This document shows, piece after piece, positions 24,958 through 32,995 of a DNA stretch of 47,540 nt; within the stretch, counting starts at the first letter, position 1, and each line of letters opens with the position of its first letter. The notes beneath the pieces were generated by a model that was not told the origin of the DNA, searched no databases, and was given only the letters and a program-made list of their open reading frames with translations. The stretch comes from Oligoflexus sp. (GTDB lineage Bacteria > Bdellovibrionota_B > Oligoflexia > Oligoflexales > Oligoflexaceae), in contig JACMPP010000074.1 in NCBI GenBank assembly GCA_014377445.1, positions 1-47,540 of the forward strand, written 5' to 3'. Both the position numbers and the translations under genes were made by a program.

Positions 24958-25404
24958 TTACGGCTCTTTTCTCGTTTCTCCATTCGCCGCATGCCGCACC
25001 TTGCTGATCTGTTCATAGATGGCTCTGCGCATCCTATTCATAGCAACTAGAGGTTTATGCTCTGCAAGAGAATGCCAAGGGTTGAAACTTAAAGTGTCGC
25101 AAGCTATGTTTCTTGGATTTTCCTCACCTGGAGAATCTACCAAATTTTGCTCTTTACCCTTCATCGTGAGAGTGGCAAGGCTTACCCACGGGGAGTTCCA
25201 TTCTTCACGCGAGTCTTCAACACTCATCGATGCGTCGGTCTTTTGTTGTGCAAATACCGTGAAACACGCATCCTGTGATTTGAAGTGGCTGATCAGTCTA
25301 TGTCTAAGATAGTTGTTATCGTCGGTTCCATTCGGCACAGTTTCCGAACCATTCATCGGACAAGGCTCGACTTTATAACGCGGTAGAAGCCCTAGGGAAT
25401 TCAT
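24958..25404 (-). pseudogene. C-terminal fragment of a catalase-family protein
   Basis: A 148-residue frame matching only the last third of heme-dependent catalase-like proteins. The family words are VEDSREEW, then SFNPWHSLAEHKPL and MNRMRRAIYE near the end, then RHAANGE. The distal His and Asn region and most of the heme pocket are missing. An in-frame stop lies two codons upstream of the ATG at 25404, and no catalase-like sequence continues beyond it. The full family is about 350 residues, so this is a 5'-truncated remnant. It lies beside, and divergent from, the response-regulator gene. Confidence 0.7.
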
Positions 25405-25520
25405 CTTGGATTAATCCCATGCTTTTAATCTCGGGTTCATATACCTTATCCCGAGACGAGTGTCGGGATGGCTAACCAATCAAGAGACGGATTTCCTTTT
25501 TCAATTCTTTGAGGGGCAGC

Positions 25521-26186
25521 TTGCGAATTCTTATTATCGAAGACCAAAATCTCATTGGAAAAGCCCTGCAAAAGGGATTGACTGAGGAGGGCTATGCAGT
25601 CGATTGGGTTGACAACCTTGTCGATGGATTGCATCTCAGCACTGAAGTTGAGTTTGACACAATGGTGCTCGATATCATGCTTCCCGACGGATCCGGTCTT
25701 GATATCTTAAAATCGCTTCGCACACTCAGCCATCAAACACCGGTCATCATGCTTTCGGCCAAAGATACAATTGAGGACAAAGCCCTGGCATACAAACTAG
25801 GCACCGATGACTATCTGACCAAGCCGTTTATCTTCGAAGAGCTCTTACTTCGCATACGAGCTTTGATTCGACGCAAATATCAGGTCTATGGCCATATCCT
25901 GGAAATCGGCAACCTCCAACTCGACTTAACGGCCCGAACCGCCCGATCAAGTCACGAACTTCTCAAGCTTACAGCTAAGGAATTCGCTGTTTTGGAGTTA
26001 TTTGTCCTCAAGCGCTCCAAAATTCTGTCTCGCCAGAAGATAGCCGAACACATCTATTCGGAGGCGAATCAGCAAGAAAGCAACGTAATCGATGTCTTCA
26101 TAAACCGTCTGCGCCGCAAGCTTGAAAGTTCTGGCCTGGATACCATGATTGAAACCGTCCGGGGCGAAGGCTATGTTATCCGATGA
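25521..26186 (+). CDS. OmpR-family response regulator
   Basis: A 221-residue protein: receiver domain (1-115) and winged-helix DNA-binding domain (125-221). The phosphoacceptor is Asp51 in VLDIMLPDGSG. The acidic pair is in IIEDQ, and the conserved Lys is in DYLTKPF. The C-terminal domain shows LTAKEFAVLELF, NVIDVFINRLRRKLE and TVRGEGYVIR. Start TTG 25521 follows GAGGGG and gives the usual MRILIIED beginning; a TTG four codons earlier is less likely. It overlaps the kinase gene by 4 bases (ATGA), so they are coupled. Target genes are unknown. Confidence 0.92.
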   Translation: MRILIIEDQNLIGKALQKGLTEEGYAVDWVDNLVDGLHLSTEVEFDTMVLDIMLPDGSGLDILKSLRTLSHQTPVIMLSAKDTIEDKALAYKLGTDDYLTKPFIFEELLLRIRALIRRKYQVYGHILEIGNLQLDLTARTARSSHELLKLTAKEFAVLELFVLKRSKILSRQKIAEHIYSEANQQESNVIDVFINRLRRKLESSGLDTMIETVRGEGYVIR

Positions 26187-27583
26187 AGAATGTGAGTCTT
26201 TCCAGCAAATTGCTTTGGGCCAGCGCCTTCGTCTTCATCTCGTTTTTACTCGCGGCAATCCTGGTTTTCTATCGCGTGCAAACTCGCCTGACCATCCGCG
26301 AAATGGATCGCCTTTTGCAAAGTGAATCGTTGACGATCTCAAGCCTCGTGAACACAGATCACACGGGTCGTTTGGATTTTGAATTTTCCGACCAATTCAT
26401 GCCTCAGTATATAAATGCCAAGTTCTCCTCCTTCTTCCGATTTTATTCTCTCGACCAGATAATTTTGAAGGAAAGCCCCAATTCGCCAGTGGCTGCCTGC
26501 GATATCTCTCAACCGTTTCGATCTGAATCGATCGATGACAAAGATTACCGTATCCAGTCCTACGTTTTCGACGTGCAACCGGAAGAGGGACGGCCCATGC
26601 ATCCTAATATTGCTCCGCCCAGACTCTGCCTCGTAGTAGGCAACGATGAAGGCCCCTATCATGAACTTGTAAGCAGCACGATAATTTCTACCTTACCCTT
26701 TCTCCTCGCAATCTTTGCGGGTGCATTGTTCGGGCTTCAAATCATCATCCGTAGCCTGACCCGTGACCTATCTGACCTCACTCAGGCATTGGCCAATGCA
26801 GACTTCAGCTCGACCCGTGCTTTTCCCAAATTACCCGATCCTAAGACGGTTGAAGTGAAGGCCATCGTCAATAAACTTGCCGCCGTTCATCACCAGGCAA
26901 CGCAGGTCTACGAGGAAACACTTTTATTCATGGCGCGGGCGGCACACCAACTTAAGACTCCGGTCGCTGCGATACAGGCAACCTACGATGTTCTCGTACG
27001 CAGAGAACGAAGCAAAGAGGAACTTCTCGAGGGAATGTCAGATGTTTATGTAGGGATCAGGCAAATGAGTCAACTGACGCTCAAGTTGATTTCGTCGACA
27101 CGCATCAACTTTGAGAGCAAACCTGAACTCTATCCGCTCGATCTCAGTACCTTCTTTGAAAGTCAGTGGAAGCTCTTCCATTTTCAGGCCATGAAAAAGA
27201 ATATTGTTTGGGAAATCCTCCCCAGCGGGGAATCCATAGTGCTCGCTGACGAATATTTGCTGACAGAAATATTTAGCAATCTTATTGAGAACGCATTGAT
27301 CTACTCACCTGACAATACGAAGATTCAAGTGTCATGGCAAAAAACCGGTGGTTCTGTGATGGTGTCTATATCTGACCAAGGGCCAGGTTTTTCTAAAGAA
27401 GTACGCGATCACCTTTTCGAACCGTTTTATCGCGGAGATGAACGCTTGGTGGGAGGATCGGGACTGGGACTATCAATAGTAAGGACTGCTGTTATGAGTC
27501 TCGGCGGTTCGATCGCACTGACGGAAAGCGGACCGTCTGGTTCGACAATGCAGGTCACTTTGCAAGCCGTGAATCCGAAGTGA
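26183..27583 (+). CDS. membrane sensor histidine kinase
   Basis: A 466-residue protein. TM1 is at about residues 9-29 and TM2 at about 166-188, enclosing a ~135-residue periplasmic sensor with no recognised fold. A HAMP-like linker follows. The HisKA domain has the phospho-His255 in RAAHQLKTPVAAIQ. The HATPase domain has NLIENALIYS (N box), SDQGPGF (G1) and GGSGLGLSIV (G2). It is the cognate kinase of the response regulator it overlaps. The neighbouring cytochrome and PKS genes are possible targets, but nothing in the sequence shows this. Confidence 0.92.
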   Translation: MKNVSLSSKLLWASAFVFISFLLAAILVFYRVQTRLTIREMDRLLQSESLTISSLVNTDHTGRLDFEFSDQFMPQYINAKFSSFFRFYSLDQIILKESPNSPVAACDISQPFRSESIDDKDYRIQSYVFDVQPEEGRPMHPNIAPPRLCLVVGNDEGPYHELVSSTIISTLPFLLAIFAGALFGLQIIIRSLTRDLSDLTQALANADFSSTRAFPKLPDPKTVEVKAIVNKLAAVHHQATQVYEETLLFMARAAHQLKTPVAAIQATYDVLVRRERSKEELLEGMSDVYVGIRQMSQLTLKLISSTRINFESKPELYPLDLSTFFESQWKLFHFQAMKKNIVWEILPSGESIVLADEYLLTEIFSNLIENALIYSPDNTKIQVSWQKTGGSVMVSISDQGPGFSKEVRDHLFEPFYRGDERLVGGSGLGLSIVRTAVMSLGGSIALTESGPSGSTMQVTLQAVNPK

Positions 27584-27604
27584 AGTTCCAAAGTTTTCTT
27601 AAAT

Positions 27605-27635
27605 CTTTATCTCCATCTCCATCTGCATCTGCATT
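27605..27635 (+). repeat. short hexamer repeat after the kinase gene
   Basis: Consecutive ctccat, ctccat, ctgcat, ctgcat units lie about 20 bases after the kinase stop codon. They are probably slippage-derived. No function is apparent. Confidence 0.6.
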
Positions 27636-27862
27636 CAAGCCGATGGCGAAGACGCCAGCAATGTATTTGGCCCCAGATTAACTGAGAATGAACCCTAACC
27701 CGATAGTTCTTGAGATCGACTTTTCGAAGAAATTATCTATACCCCCGGATTAAAAGCCCTTTGTCGAAGAGGTCTAGAAACGCATCTACTATTCATAGAC
27801 AAAATATGTTCAAAGCGTTTTAGCACTTGGAAGTGTGACGTTTAGCGAGTAGACATCGCTCG

Positions 27863-27884
27863 ATTCAAAACATCCGTTTTGAAT
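27863..27884 (+). promoter_or_regulatory. perfect hairpin in the leader of PKS copy 2
   Basis: attcaaaac / gttttgaat is a 9-bp perfect stem with a 4-base loop (atcc), ending 103 bases before the ATG at 27988. No T-run follows, so it could be an operator or leader structure rather than a terminator. The remaining 27584-27987 gap holds no gene. Confidence 0.45.
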
Positions 27885-27987
27885 GACCCTGCAAATTGCG
27901 CATGATTCTCAAAATCAATTACTAAAGAACATACTTACGCGAGTCGAACCAAGAGAAAAACATCCTAACGTTCTAAGGGAGTCAACC

Positions 27988-29121
27988 ATGACCGAGCCTA
28001 AGCCTATTGCGTTCATTCAAAGCATTCAGTCGATACCGACACCTTACCAAATGCCTCAAAGTGAAAGCATCGGCTGGATTATGCGCGCCCTCCAGCGTTC
28101 CGGATCGAGTCCTGAGCAAGCTAAGGCTCTTGACTTATACGAACGCATGCTCGGAAACGATAGCATAGTGTCACGCGGCTCCGTTCTAGTCGATTACAAG
28201 CGAAGTGCCTGGAACGACATGACTCTCTTTAAGGAATCGATTCGCAGCGATAAATCCCTTTCACCCTGGTATGCGCCTCCCCTCCAAGACCGTATGAAGA
28301 TCTATGTTGATGCCGCCGACACCATGGCAAGACAAGCCTTCGCTGAGACAAAGATAGCCCCCAAGTATATCGTCGATATATCCTGCACAGGATACCGCGC
28401 CCCGTACACAGCTCAAATGCTGGTTCTTGAGAAGGGTTGGGAAAAACAAACCCGACTTCTTAAAATCGGTCACATGGGTTGTTACGCTTCAGTCCCAGGT
28501 ATTCATATCGGAGCCCAGCTCGCACGCTCCCTCGAAGACGGTGAGACGGTCAGTGTCCTCAGCACAGAACTCTGCACCCTTCATCTCGACCCTCTCGCAA
28601 CCGATGCGGATCAGGTAGTGAGCAACATTCTTTTTGCCGATGGTTGCGCAAAGATGAATGTCGGACGGGTTGGCACTCCAAACAGCCTCGCATTGCTTGC
28701 CCACTACGAAGCTCTCGTTCCCGCTAGCACGCAATACATGGCTTGGGACCTGCAGGATTCACGCTTTCATATGACTTTGAGTCGCAAGGTCGTGACTCAG
28801 CTCAATGCTGTCATTGGCCAGCACCTTCTAGACTTTCTCGACGCCAATGGCGTCTTGAAAAGTGAAGTATCACGCTATGCAATTCACCCCGGTGGCCCCA
28901 AGATCGTTGAATCGATTCAGGAAGCTCTCAAACTTGACGATGAGGCTGTCCGCCACAGCAAAGCTATTTTGAAAAAACATGGAAATATGTCTTCAGCCAC
29001 TCTTCCTCACGTTTGGAAAGCTATGCAGGACGACAAGACATTGAAAGCAGGTGAACTCATCGTATCCATGGCCTTTGGACCGGGATTGACCGTGACGATG
29101 AACCTTCTCCAAAAAGTCTAA
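27988..29121 (+). CDS. type III polyketide synthase, copy 2
   Basis: A 377-residue paralogue of the enzyme at 18116, aligning without gaps. The catalytic Cys165 (GHMGCYAS), His300 (AIHPGG) and Asn333 (HGNMSSA) are kept, as is the closing GPGLTVTMNL. Differences concentrate in the first ~60 residues and on helices, for example IVSRGSVLVDY against IHNRRTVLSDY. Long identical runs such as LLAHYEALVP and MAWDLQDSRFHM show a fairly recent duplication or strong constraint. The ATG follows aaggga; the longer upstream frame is not used. A methyltransferase gene follows after 35 bases. Whether the two enzymes differ in starter unit or chain length cannot be read directly. Confidence 0.92.
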   Translation: MTEPKPIAFIQSIQSIPTPYQMPQSESIGWIMRALQRSGSSPEQAKALDLYERMLGNDSIVSRGSVLVDYKRSAWNDMTLFKESIRSDKSLSPWYAPPLQDRMKIYVDAADTMARQAFAETKIAPKYIVDISCTGYRAPYTAQMLVLEKGWEKQTRLLKIGHMGCYASVPGIHIGAQLARSLEDGETVSVLSTELCTLHLDPLATDADQVVSNILFADGCAKMNVGRVGTPNSLALLAHYEALVPASTQYMAWDLQDSRFHMTLSRKVVTQLNAVIGQHLLDFLDANGVLKSEVSRYAIHPGGPKIVESIQEALKLDDEAVRHSKAILKKHGNMSSATLPHVWKAMQDDKTLKAGELIVSMAFGPGLTVTMNLLQKV

Positions 29122-29156
29122 CAATTTGATTTATATAAGTTAAAATGGAAACAGAT

Positions 29157-29903
29157 ATGGCAAACGCAATTATTAACAATGCTTTTTATGATGACCTCGA
29201 CGAACGTTGGTACAACGATGATGGCCATATTATCGGCCTCCTAAAGGCAGAATCCCGTTTGAAAGCCGTCTACGTTCGCGAAATCTTCGCGCGAGAAAAC
29301 GTCTCGGCCCACGCAAAAGTTCTGGATATTGGCTGCGGTGCCGGTCTCATCTCCAATAAACTTGCAGTCGATGGCTACGAAATGTTCGGCATTGATCAAT
29401 CGGCGAGTTCGGTTGCGGTGGCAGAGCGTCACGCCCCAAAAGGATCGAAGGTTCATTATACGGCTGGGAACGCATTTGAGCTGCCTTACGAAGACAATAG
29501 TTTCGACGCAGTCATGTTACTCGATTTTCTCGAACACGTGGAAGAGCCTGGTCGGGCTATTCGAGAAGCATCCCGAGTTCTGAAGCCAGGCGGAATTATA
29601 CTATTCTATACATTCAACCGCACATTCATCGCCGGCCTGCTCGCCGTCAAAGCCGTCGAGTTCATTGCCAAAGATTGCCCGAAGAACTTTCACCTGCTTC
29701 GCATGTTTATAAAGCCAGGTGAACTGAATGATATGTTGAAGCTTGCGGGTATCAAAGGACTAGACTTACGTGGCCTTCGTCCCATGATATTTCATTGGCC
29801 ATTCTTAGCCTCGGTTTTGGGGCGCAAAGTCCACAAACGTTTTGACTTCAAATTCACGTCAAACCTCAGTTTGGGTTACATGGGCTTCGGCAAAAAGGAC
29901 TAA
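29157..29903 (+). CDS. UbiG-like SAM-dependent O-methyltransferase, copy 2
   Basis: A 248-residue paralogue of the enzyme at 19692 with identical length. Motif I is LDIGCGAGLISNKL, then FGIDQS, LLDFLEHVEEPG, LKPGGIILFYTFNRT and the UbiG-like FHLLRMFIKPGEL. Start 29157 has a ribosome-binding GGA about eight bases upstream and matches the start of copy 1; the in-frame ATG at 29145 has none. It is the second gene of the PKS copy 2 operon, with no membrane-protein gene between. The degraded region at 29914 follows directly. Confidence 0.9.
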   Translation: MANAIINNAFYDDLDERWYNDDGHIIGLLKAESRLKAVYVREIFARENVSAHAKVLDIGCGAGLISNKLAVDGYEMFGIDQSASSVAVAERHAPKGSKVHYTAGNAFELPYEDNSFDAVMLLDFLEHVEEPGRAIREASRVLKPGGIILFYTFNRTFIAGLLAVKAVEFIAKDCPKNFHLLRMFIKPGELNDMLKLAGIKGLDLRGLRPMIFHWPFLASVLGRKVHKRFDFKFTSNLSLGYMGFGKKD

Positions 29904-29913
29904 GCAGCGAGGA

Positions 29914-30033
29914 TCACTTACTAGCTTCAGCCTGGAACTGCGCCTTCACTTCCACCCTATCGGCGACCTTAATGCCGGCATAGGATGGAATATTGAGATC
30001 GTGAGGGATGAGTCCCAAAAGTTGGTGGGCGAA
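29914..30033 (-). pseudogene. C-terminal fragment resembling YceI
   Basis: A 39-codon open stretch ends in TGA at 29914-29916 and is bounded by an in-frame TAG upstream at 30034. HDLNIPSYAGIKVADRVEVK and FQAEA resemble the last strands of YceI-like lipocalin-fold proteins. It has no start or upstream body, so it is a remnant. The assignment rests on a short stretch. Confidence 0.45.
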
Positions 30034-30077
30034 CTATGAACACTCCTAACTGCGCAATTTTGGGAGCTGGCAGCACC

Positions 30078-30230
30078 GGACCCAAAGAGGACGATGAGCT
30101 CGTTAGAATTTGGGCCAGGAGTCAGATTGGCTGCACTCAGGAGATCTAGAAGTTCCTCCTGACTCATCCACTGGAGCCTCTGAACGACCCCCTCTCCATC
30201 ATGGCGATATGCGCAGCGGCCCCCCCCGAC
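30078..30230 (-). pseudogene. chromate transporter (ChrA) fragment
   Basis: Read in the minus direction, GGAAAHIAMME is followed, after a one-frame shift, by GVVQRLQWMSQEELLDLLSA and NLTPGPNSNELIV. These are ChrA N-terminal signatures: the GGPAAHIAMM loop and the PGPNSTEL motif. Only ~50 residues remain of a ~400-residue carrier. The upstream end abuts the TnpB fragment at 30235 at a run of eight C. Confidence 0.7.
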
Positions 30231-30234
30231 GGAG

Positions 30235-30489
30235 CTACAGCCGAGCTTTAGGAAGACCCAGAAAAGTTCTTTGAGCCTGCCTGGTTCTTTCCATAGCGGA
30301 CATAAATCCCACGAAAGCCTCGTTTAGAATGGGTGAGCCTTCGTCGTATTCTGCCTTCCACTTTTTTAGAGCCCAATTATAGGCGAAACGAACCGTTCCA
30401 GACGCCCTGGCGAAATAAGTTTTTTGCTTATTGTTCGGGTCAATTTCTATTCTATGAGCGGCATGCATAAAATCAGCCAATTCAGACAT
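30235..30489 (-). mobile_element. N-terminal fragment of a TnpB (IS605/IS1341-type) protein
   Basis: An 84-residue frame. Residues 12-50 match the helix-turn-helix start of TnpB/OrfB: HRIEIDPNNKQKTYFARASG, then RFAYNWALKKWKAEYDEG. The rest of TnpB, including the RuvC-like nuclease and zinc finger, is absent, and the frame ends at 30235. No terminal inverted repeats, TnpA or guide-RNA-like end was recognised nearby. It is a relic of a transposon insertion, lying in a patch of other gene fragments. Confidence 0.75.
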
Positions 30490-30664
30490 TTCACTTAGCT
30501 AAGATCTAAAATCATGCTAATTATCAGTCCATCCCGAAATTGGCTTTTGCATAGATTTGAGCAAATGTTTGGCTCACTGCTTCGAGCCCCTTCAATGATC
30601 TTTAAAGGCGACTACGGATTATTTTTTATGATTAATATTCTCCAGTCATGATCGGGAACAGAGT

Positions 30665-31123
30665 GTGTTTGATCACTTAAAAAAAGTAATGATTGTCGAT
30701 GATAGCCCCGACTTTCGAGCCCTGTTCCAACTCCTGTTGGCGCAATTTGATCTTGATGTCATTTCAGCGCGCGATGGTTCGGAGGCGATCCAATACTTGA
30801 GCAAGGGCCAAGTGGATCTGATCATCACCGACTTCAGAATGCCTCATATCAATGGCGTCGAACTCTTGAATTGGTGTCGAGGCTGCAAAATTTTCTGCCC
30901 TGTTATTTTCACCACGGCTGAAGGCCGACTCTTCTCGGCCGAAGAAATAGCTCTAGGCGATTGTTGCGCCACTCTGCTGAAAAAACCAATCGACACCAAA
31001 CTTCTCAACGCCGCTCTTGAAGCTGCGGATCGCTTTGAACATCATCGCGACTGCCTGCATAGCTCCTTCAAAGTTGAGTTTGCCAAAGCTGTGGGTGAAC
31101 GCGGAGTTTTGCGATCCCCTTGA
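30665..31123 (+). CDS. stand-alone response-regulator receiver protein
   Basis: A 152-residue single-domain receiver: VMIVDDSPDFRAL (acidic pair), phospho-Asp56 in IITDFRMPHING, the Thr in FTTAEG and the Lys in LLKKPID. About 25 residues follow without an output domain. The GTG at 30665 is the outermost start; ribosome-binding support is weak and an ATG at 30689 is possible. No kinase is adjacent, so it may relay signals from elsewhere in the genome. It is monocistronic with a strong terminator. Confidence 0.85.
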   Translation: MFDHLKKVMIVDDSPDFRALFQLLLAQFDLDVISARDGSEAIQYLSKGQVDLIITDFRMPHINGVELLNWCRGCKIFCPVIFTTAEGRLFSAEEIALGDCCATLLKKPIDTKLLNAALEAADRFEHHRDCLHSSFKVEFAKAVGERGVLRSP

Positions 31124-31150
31124 ACCGCCCTTTACGTTTTTCAAAAATAC

Positions 31151-31186
31151 GAAAGCCCACTGAGCCGAGTAACTCAGTGGGCTTTC
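31151..31186. terminator. strong bidirectional terminator hairpin
   Basis: gaaagcccactgag / ctcagtgggctttc is a perfect 14-bp stem with an 8-base loop between the convergent stops at 31123 (+) and 31204 (-). Confidence 0.85.
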
Positions 31187-31203
31187 ACGCAACTATCAGA
31201 AAT

Positions 31204-32037
31204 TCAGTGCTTGAGAGCATCCCCGGCTTCATATCGGAATTTGATAATCGGCGAAAAGAGGAGGAGCAGGATGGGTATCATCGTAAAGAGCACAACGATA
31301 AAGGCTCCTGATGGATAATCCCAGACGTAGCTAAGGCCCATTCCCACCACACTCAGGACTATGCCCAGCCCCCAACCGAAGAGGAGTCGTGCCTTGATCG
31401 TTTTGAAAAACAAAGTGCTCACGATACTAGGAACGATCAGGTAAGCAAAGACCTGCAGGACTCCAACGATACTCACCGATGATGTGATCACGACGCCGAA
31501 GAGGGCGTAGAAAAGGAAGTCCCAAAAAGCTTTCACATGGGTCGATCCCTTGAAAGATGCATTGAGAAGTTGGTGGCGGAAGATGTAGTGGACGATCCCG
31601 ACCGCACTGTAGATGAGGGTCGTTTTCAAAACCTCCGGCCAAGTGACCCAAAGGATTTGTCCGACCAGGAGTTCCTTGATGTGCTCGGCGCCATGAGCCA
31701 TGCGGTCCACGACGAGAACGACAGCTGCCGAACCGCAAGCATACACAATCCCGATGATTGCCTCCTGCGAGAAATATCGCTCACGCTTCCGAGCCAAAGC
31801 AAAGAGACTGGCCGCAAGGAGAGTGGAAGCCAGCGAACAAAAATAAGCCTCTGGCGTCCCGTGTTCATAACCAAAAAGCAGACCAAGAGTCGCTCCAAAA
31901 GCCGCAACCTGCGCCAGGCTCAAATCGACAAAGATGACGCCACGAGCCAAAACATGAAGACCCAAATAACAATGGATACCTGCGAGAACAAAACACATGA
32001 CCGTGGGAGCGGCCAGGAACATCAATGCATCAACCAT
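31204..32037 (-). CDS. metal ABC transporter permease (ZnuB/TroC family)
   Basis: A 277-residue polytopic protein with about eight hydrophobic segments. Signatures of the ABC-3 permease family include VLARGVIFVDLSLAQVAAFGA near the N-terminus, the SQEAIIGIVYA cytoplasmic loop, and VGVLQVFAYLIVPS later. The start at 32037 follows GAAGGGAAGG and overlaps the end of the binding-protein gene by 8 bases; the longer frame upstream only re-reads that gene. It should pass zinc or manganese across the inner membrane. The ATP-binding subunit is not encoded here. Confidence 0.88.
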   Translation of the reverse strand: MVDALMFLAAPTVMCFVLAGIHCYLGLHVLARGVIFVDLSLAQVAAFGATLGLLFGYEHGTPEAYFCSLASTLLAASLFALARKRERYFSQEAIIGIVYACGSAAVVLVVDRMAHGAEHIKELLVGQILWVTWPEVLKTTLIYSAVGIVHYIFRHQLLNASFKGSTHVKAFWDFLFYALFGVVITSSVSIVGVLQVFAYLIVPSIVSTLFFKTIKARLLFGWGLGIVLSVVGMGLSYVWDYPSGAFIVVLFTMIPILLLLFSPIIKFRYEAGDALKH

Positions 32038-32965
32038 GTTTAGCCTTCCCTTCGATAGCGCTGACCAGATACTCGTAAAGATCGTCGATCGATCTGATCT
32101 TTTCTTCGCCATCGACCGAGACGGGCACAACCTCCACTCGAAGACCGGGAACATCCTTGGCGATACGGTTAGCAACAGTCGCATCAAAAAAGTTTTCGAC
32201 CATGATCAGATTGATCTTGTCGGCTTTCGCTCGCTCGATGACTTCCATTGTATGCTTAGCAGTCGGGGGAACGCCAGGAAGGGGCTCAAGAATCATGGGA
32301 TTCTGAAGATTAAATCGATCAAAGAAATAGGTAAGTGTTTTGTGAAAGGAAACGACCTGTTTCACGCCTGTTTTTGAGATCCTCTCCCCCCAGCCTTTAG
32401 TTTTGTCAACCAGACGCTTTTGCAGGACGTCTGCGCGACTCTTATAGAGCGCAGCATGGGGGGGATCGATTTCACCAAGCCGTTTTGCGATCGTCTGAGC
32501 CAATTCACCGGCGCGAATAGGATCGAGAGTAATGTGAGGATTGCCTTCCGGGTGAACATCCCCTTCGGCGCGTGTGACTTTGCCGTTTTGAACTTCCAAA
32601 GTCGTCACGGATCTACCCACTTCGAGGAATCCTGGTTGACCAGGCTGAATTTTAGGATTACGAGCTCCTTGAATGATGCTTGGCAACCAACCTATTTCAA
32701 GCCCCAAACCAATTGAAACCATCAGGTCCGCTTTATTAGCTTTCAGCATAAAAGAGGGCTTGGGTTCGACATAATGGGGATCTTGCGAGCCTTTGCATAG
32801 GGACTCAGACTTAACTTCCTTCCCCCCGACTTCCTGTACGATGGCGTTCAAATCACTGACGGTGGTGAGGACCGAAACCTCGGCTTGAGCCATTGACGCG
32901 AGTCCAAGAATCCCGATCATGGAAAGCTGGGTCAACATTTTTGAGATAATGGTATCAATTTTCAT
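32030..32965 (-). CDS. metal ABC transporter substrate-binding protein (ZnuA-like)
   Basis: A 311-residue periplasmic binding protein with a signal peptide (SMAQA). Cluster A-I metal-site residues are His64 in QDPHYVEP, His138/His144 in VHPEGNPHI and His208 in SFHKT. The long His-rich loop of classical ZnuA is reduced to this short segment, so the metal could be zinc or manganese. The last ligand is uncertain (Glu257 or a nearby Asp). The gene overlaps the permease gene by 8 bases and follows the porin gene after 30 bases. Confidence 0.88.
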   Translation of the reverse strand: MKIDTIISKMLTQLSMIGILGLASMAQAEVSVLTTVSDLNAIVQEVGGKEVKSESLCKGSQDPHYVEPKPSFMLKANKADLMVSIGLGLEIGWLPSIIQGARNPKIQPGQPGFLEVGRSVTTLEVQNGKVTRAEGDVHPEGNPHITLDPIRAGELAQTIAKRLGEIDPPHAALYKSRADVLQKRLVDKTKGWGERISKTGVKQVVSFHKTLTYFFDRFNLQNPMILEPLPGVPPTAKHTMEVIERAKADKINLIMVENFFDATVANRIAKDVPGLRVEVVPVSVDGEEKIRSIDDLYEYLVSAIEGKAKHG

Positions 32966-32995
32966 CTTATCTTCCTTCGTTTTTTGGATGAGAGA

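Noticed and set aside
30235..30489. Intact IS605-type element
   Set aside because: Only the N-terminal TnpB helix-turn-helix remains. No nuclease domain, TnpA or element ends were visible.
31204..32187. 327-residue version of the permease
   Set aside because: The first 50 codons re-read the binding-protein gene in another frame. The ATG at 32037 has a strong ribosome-binding site.
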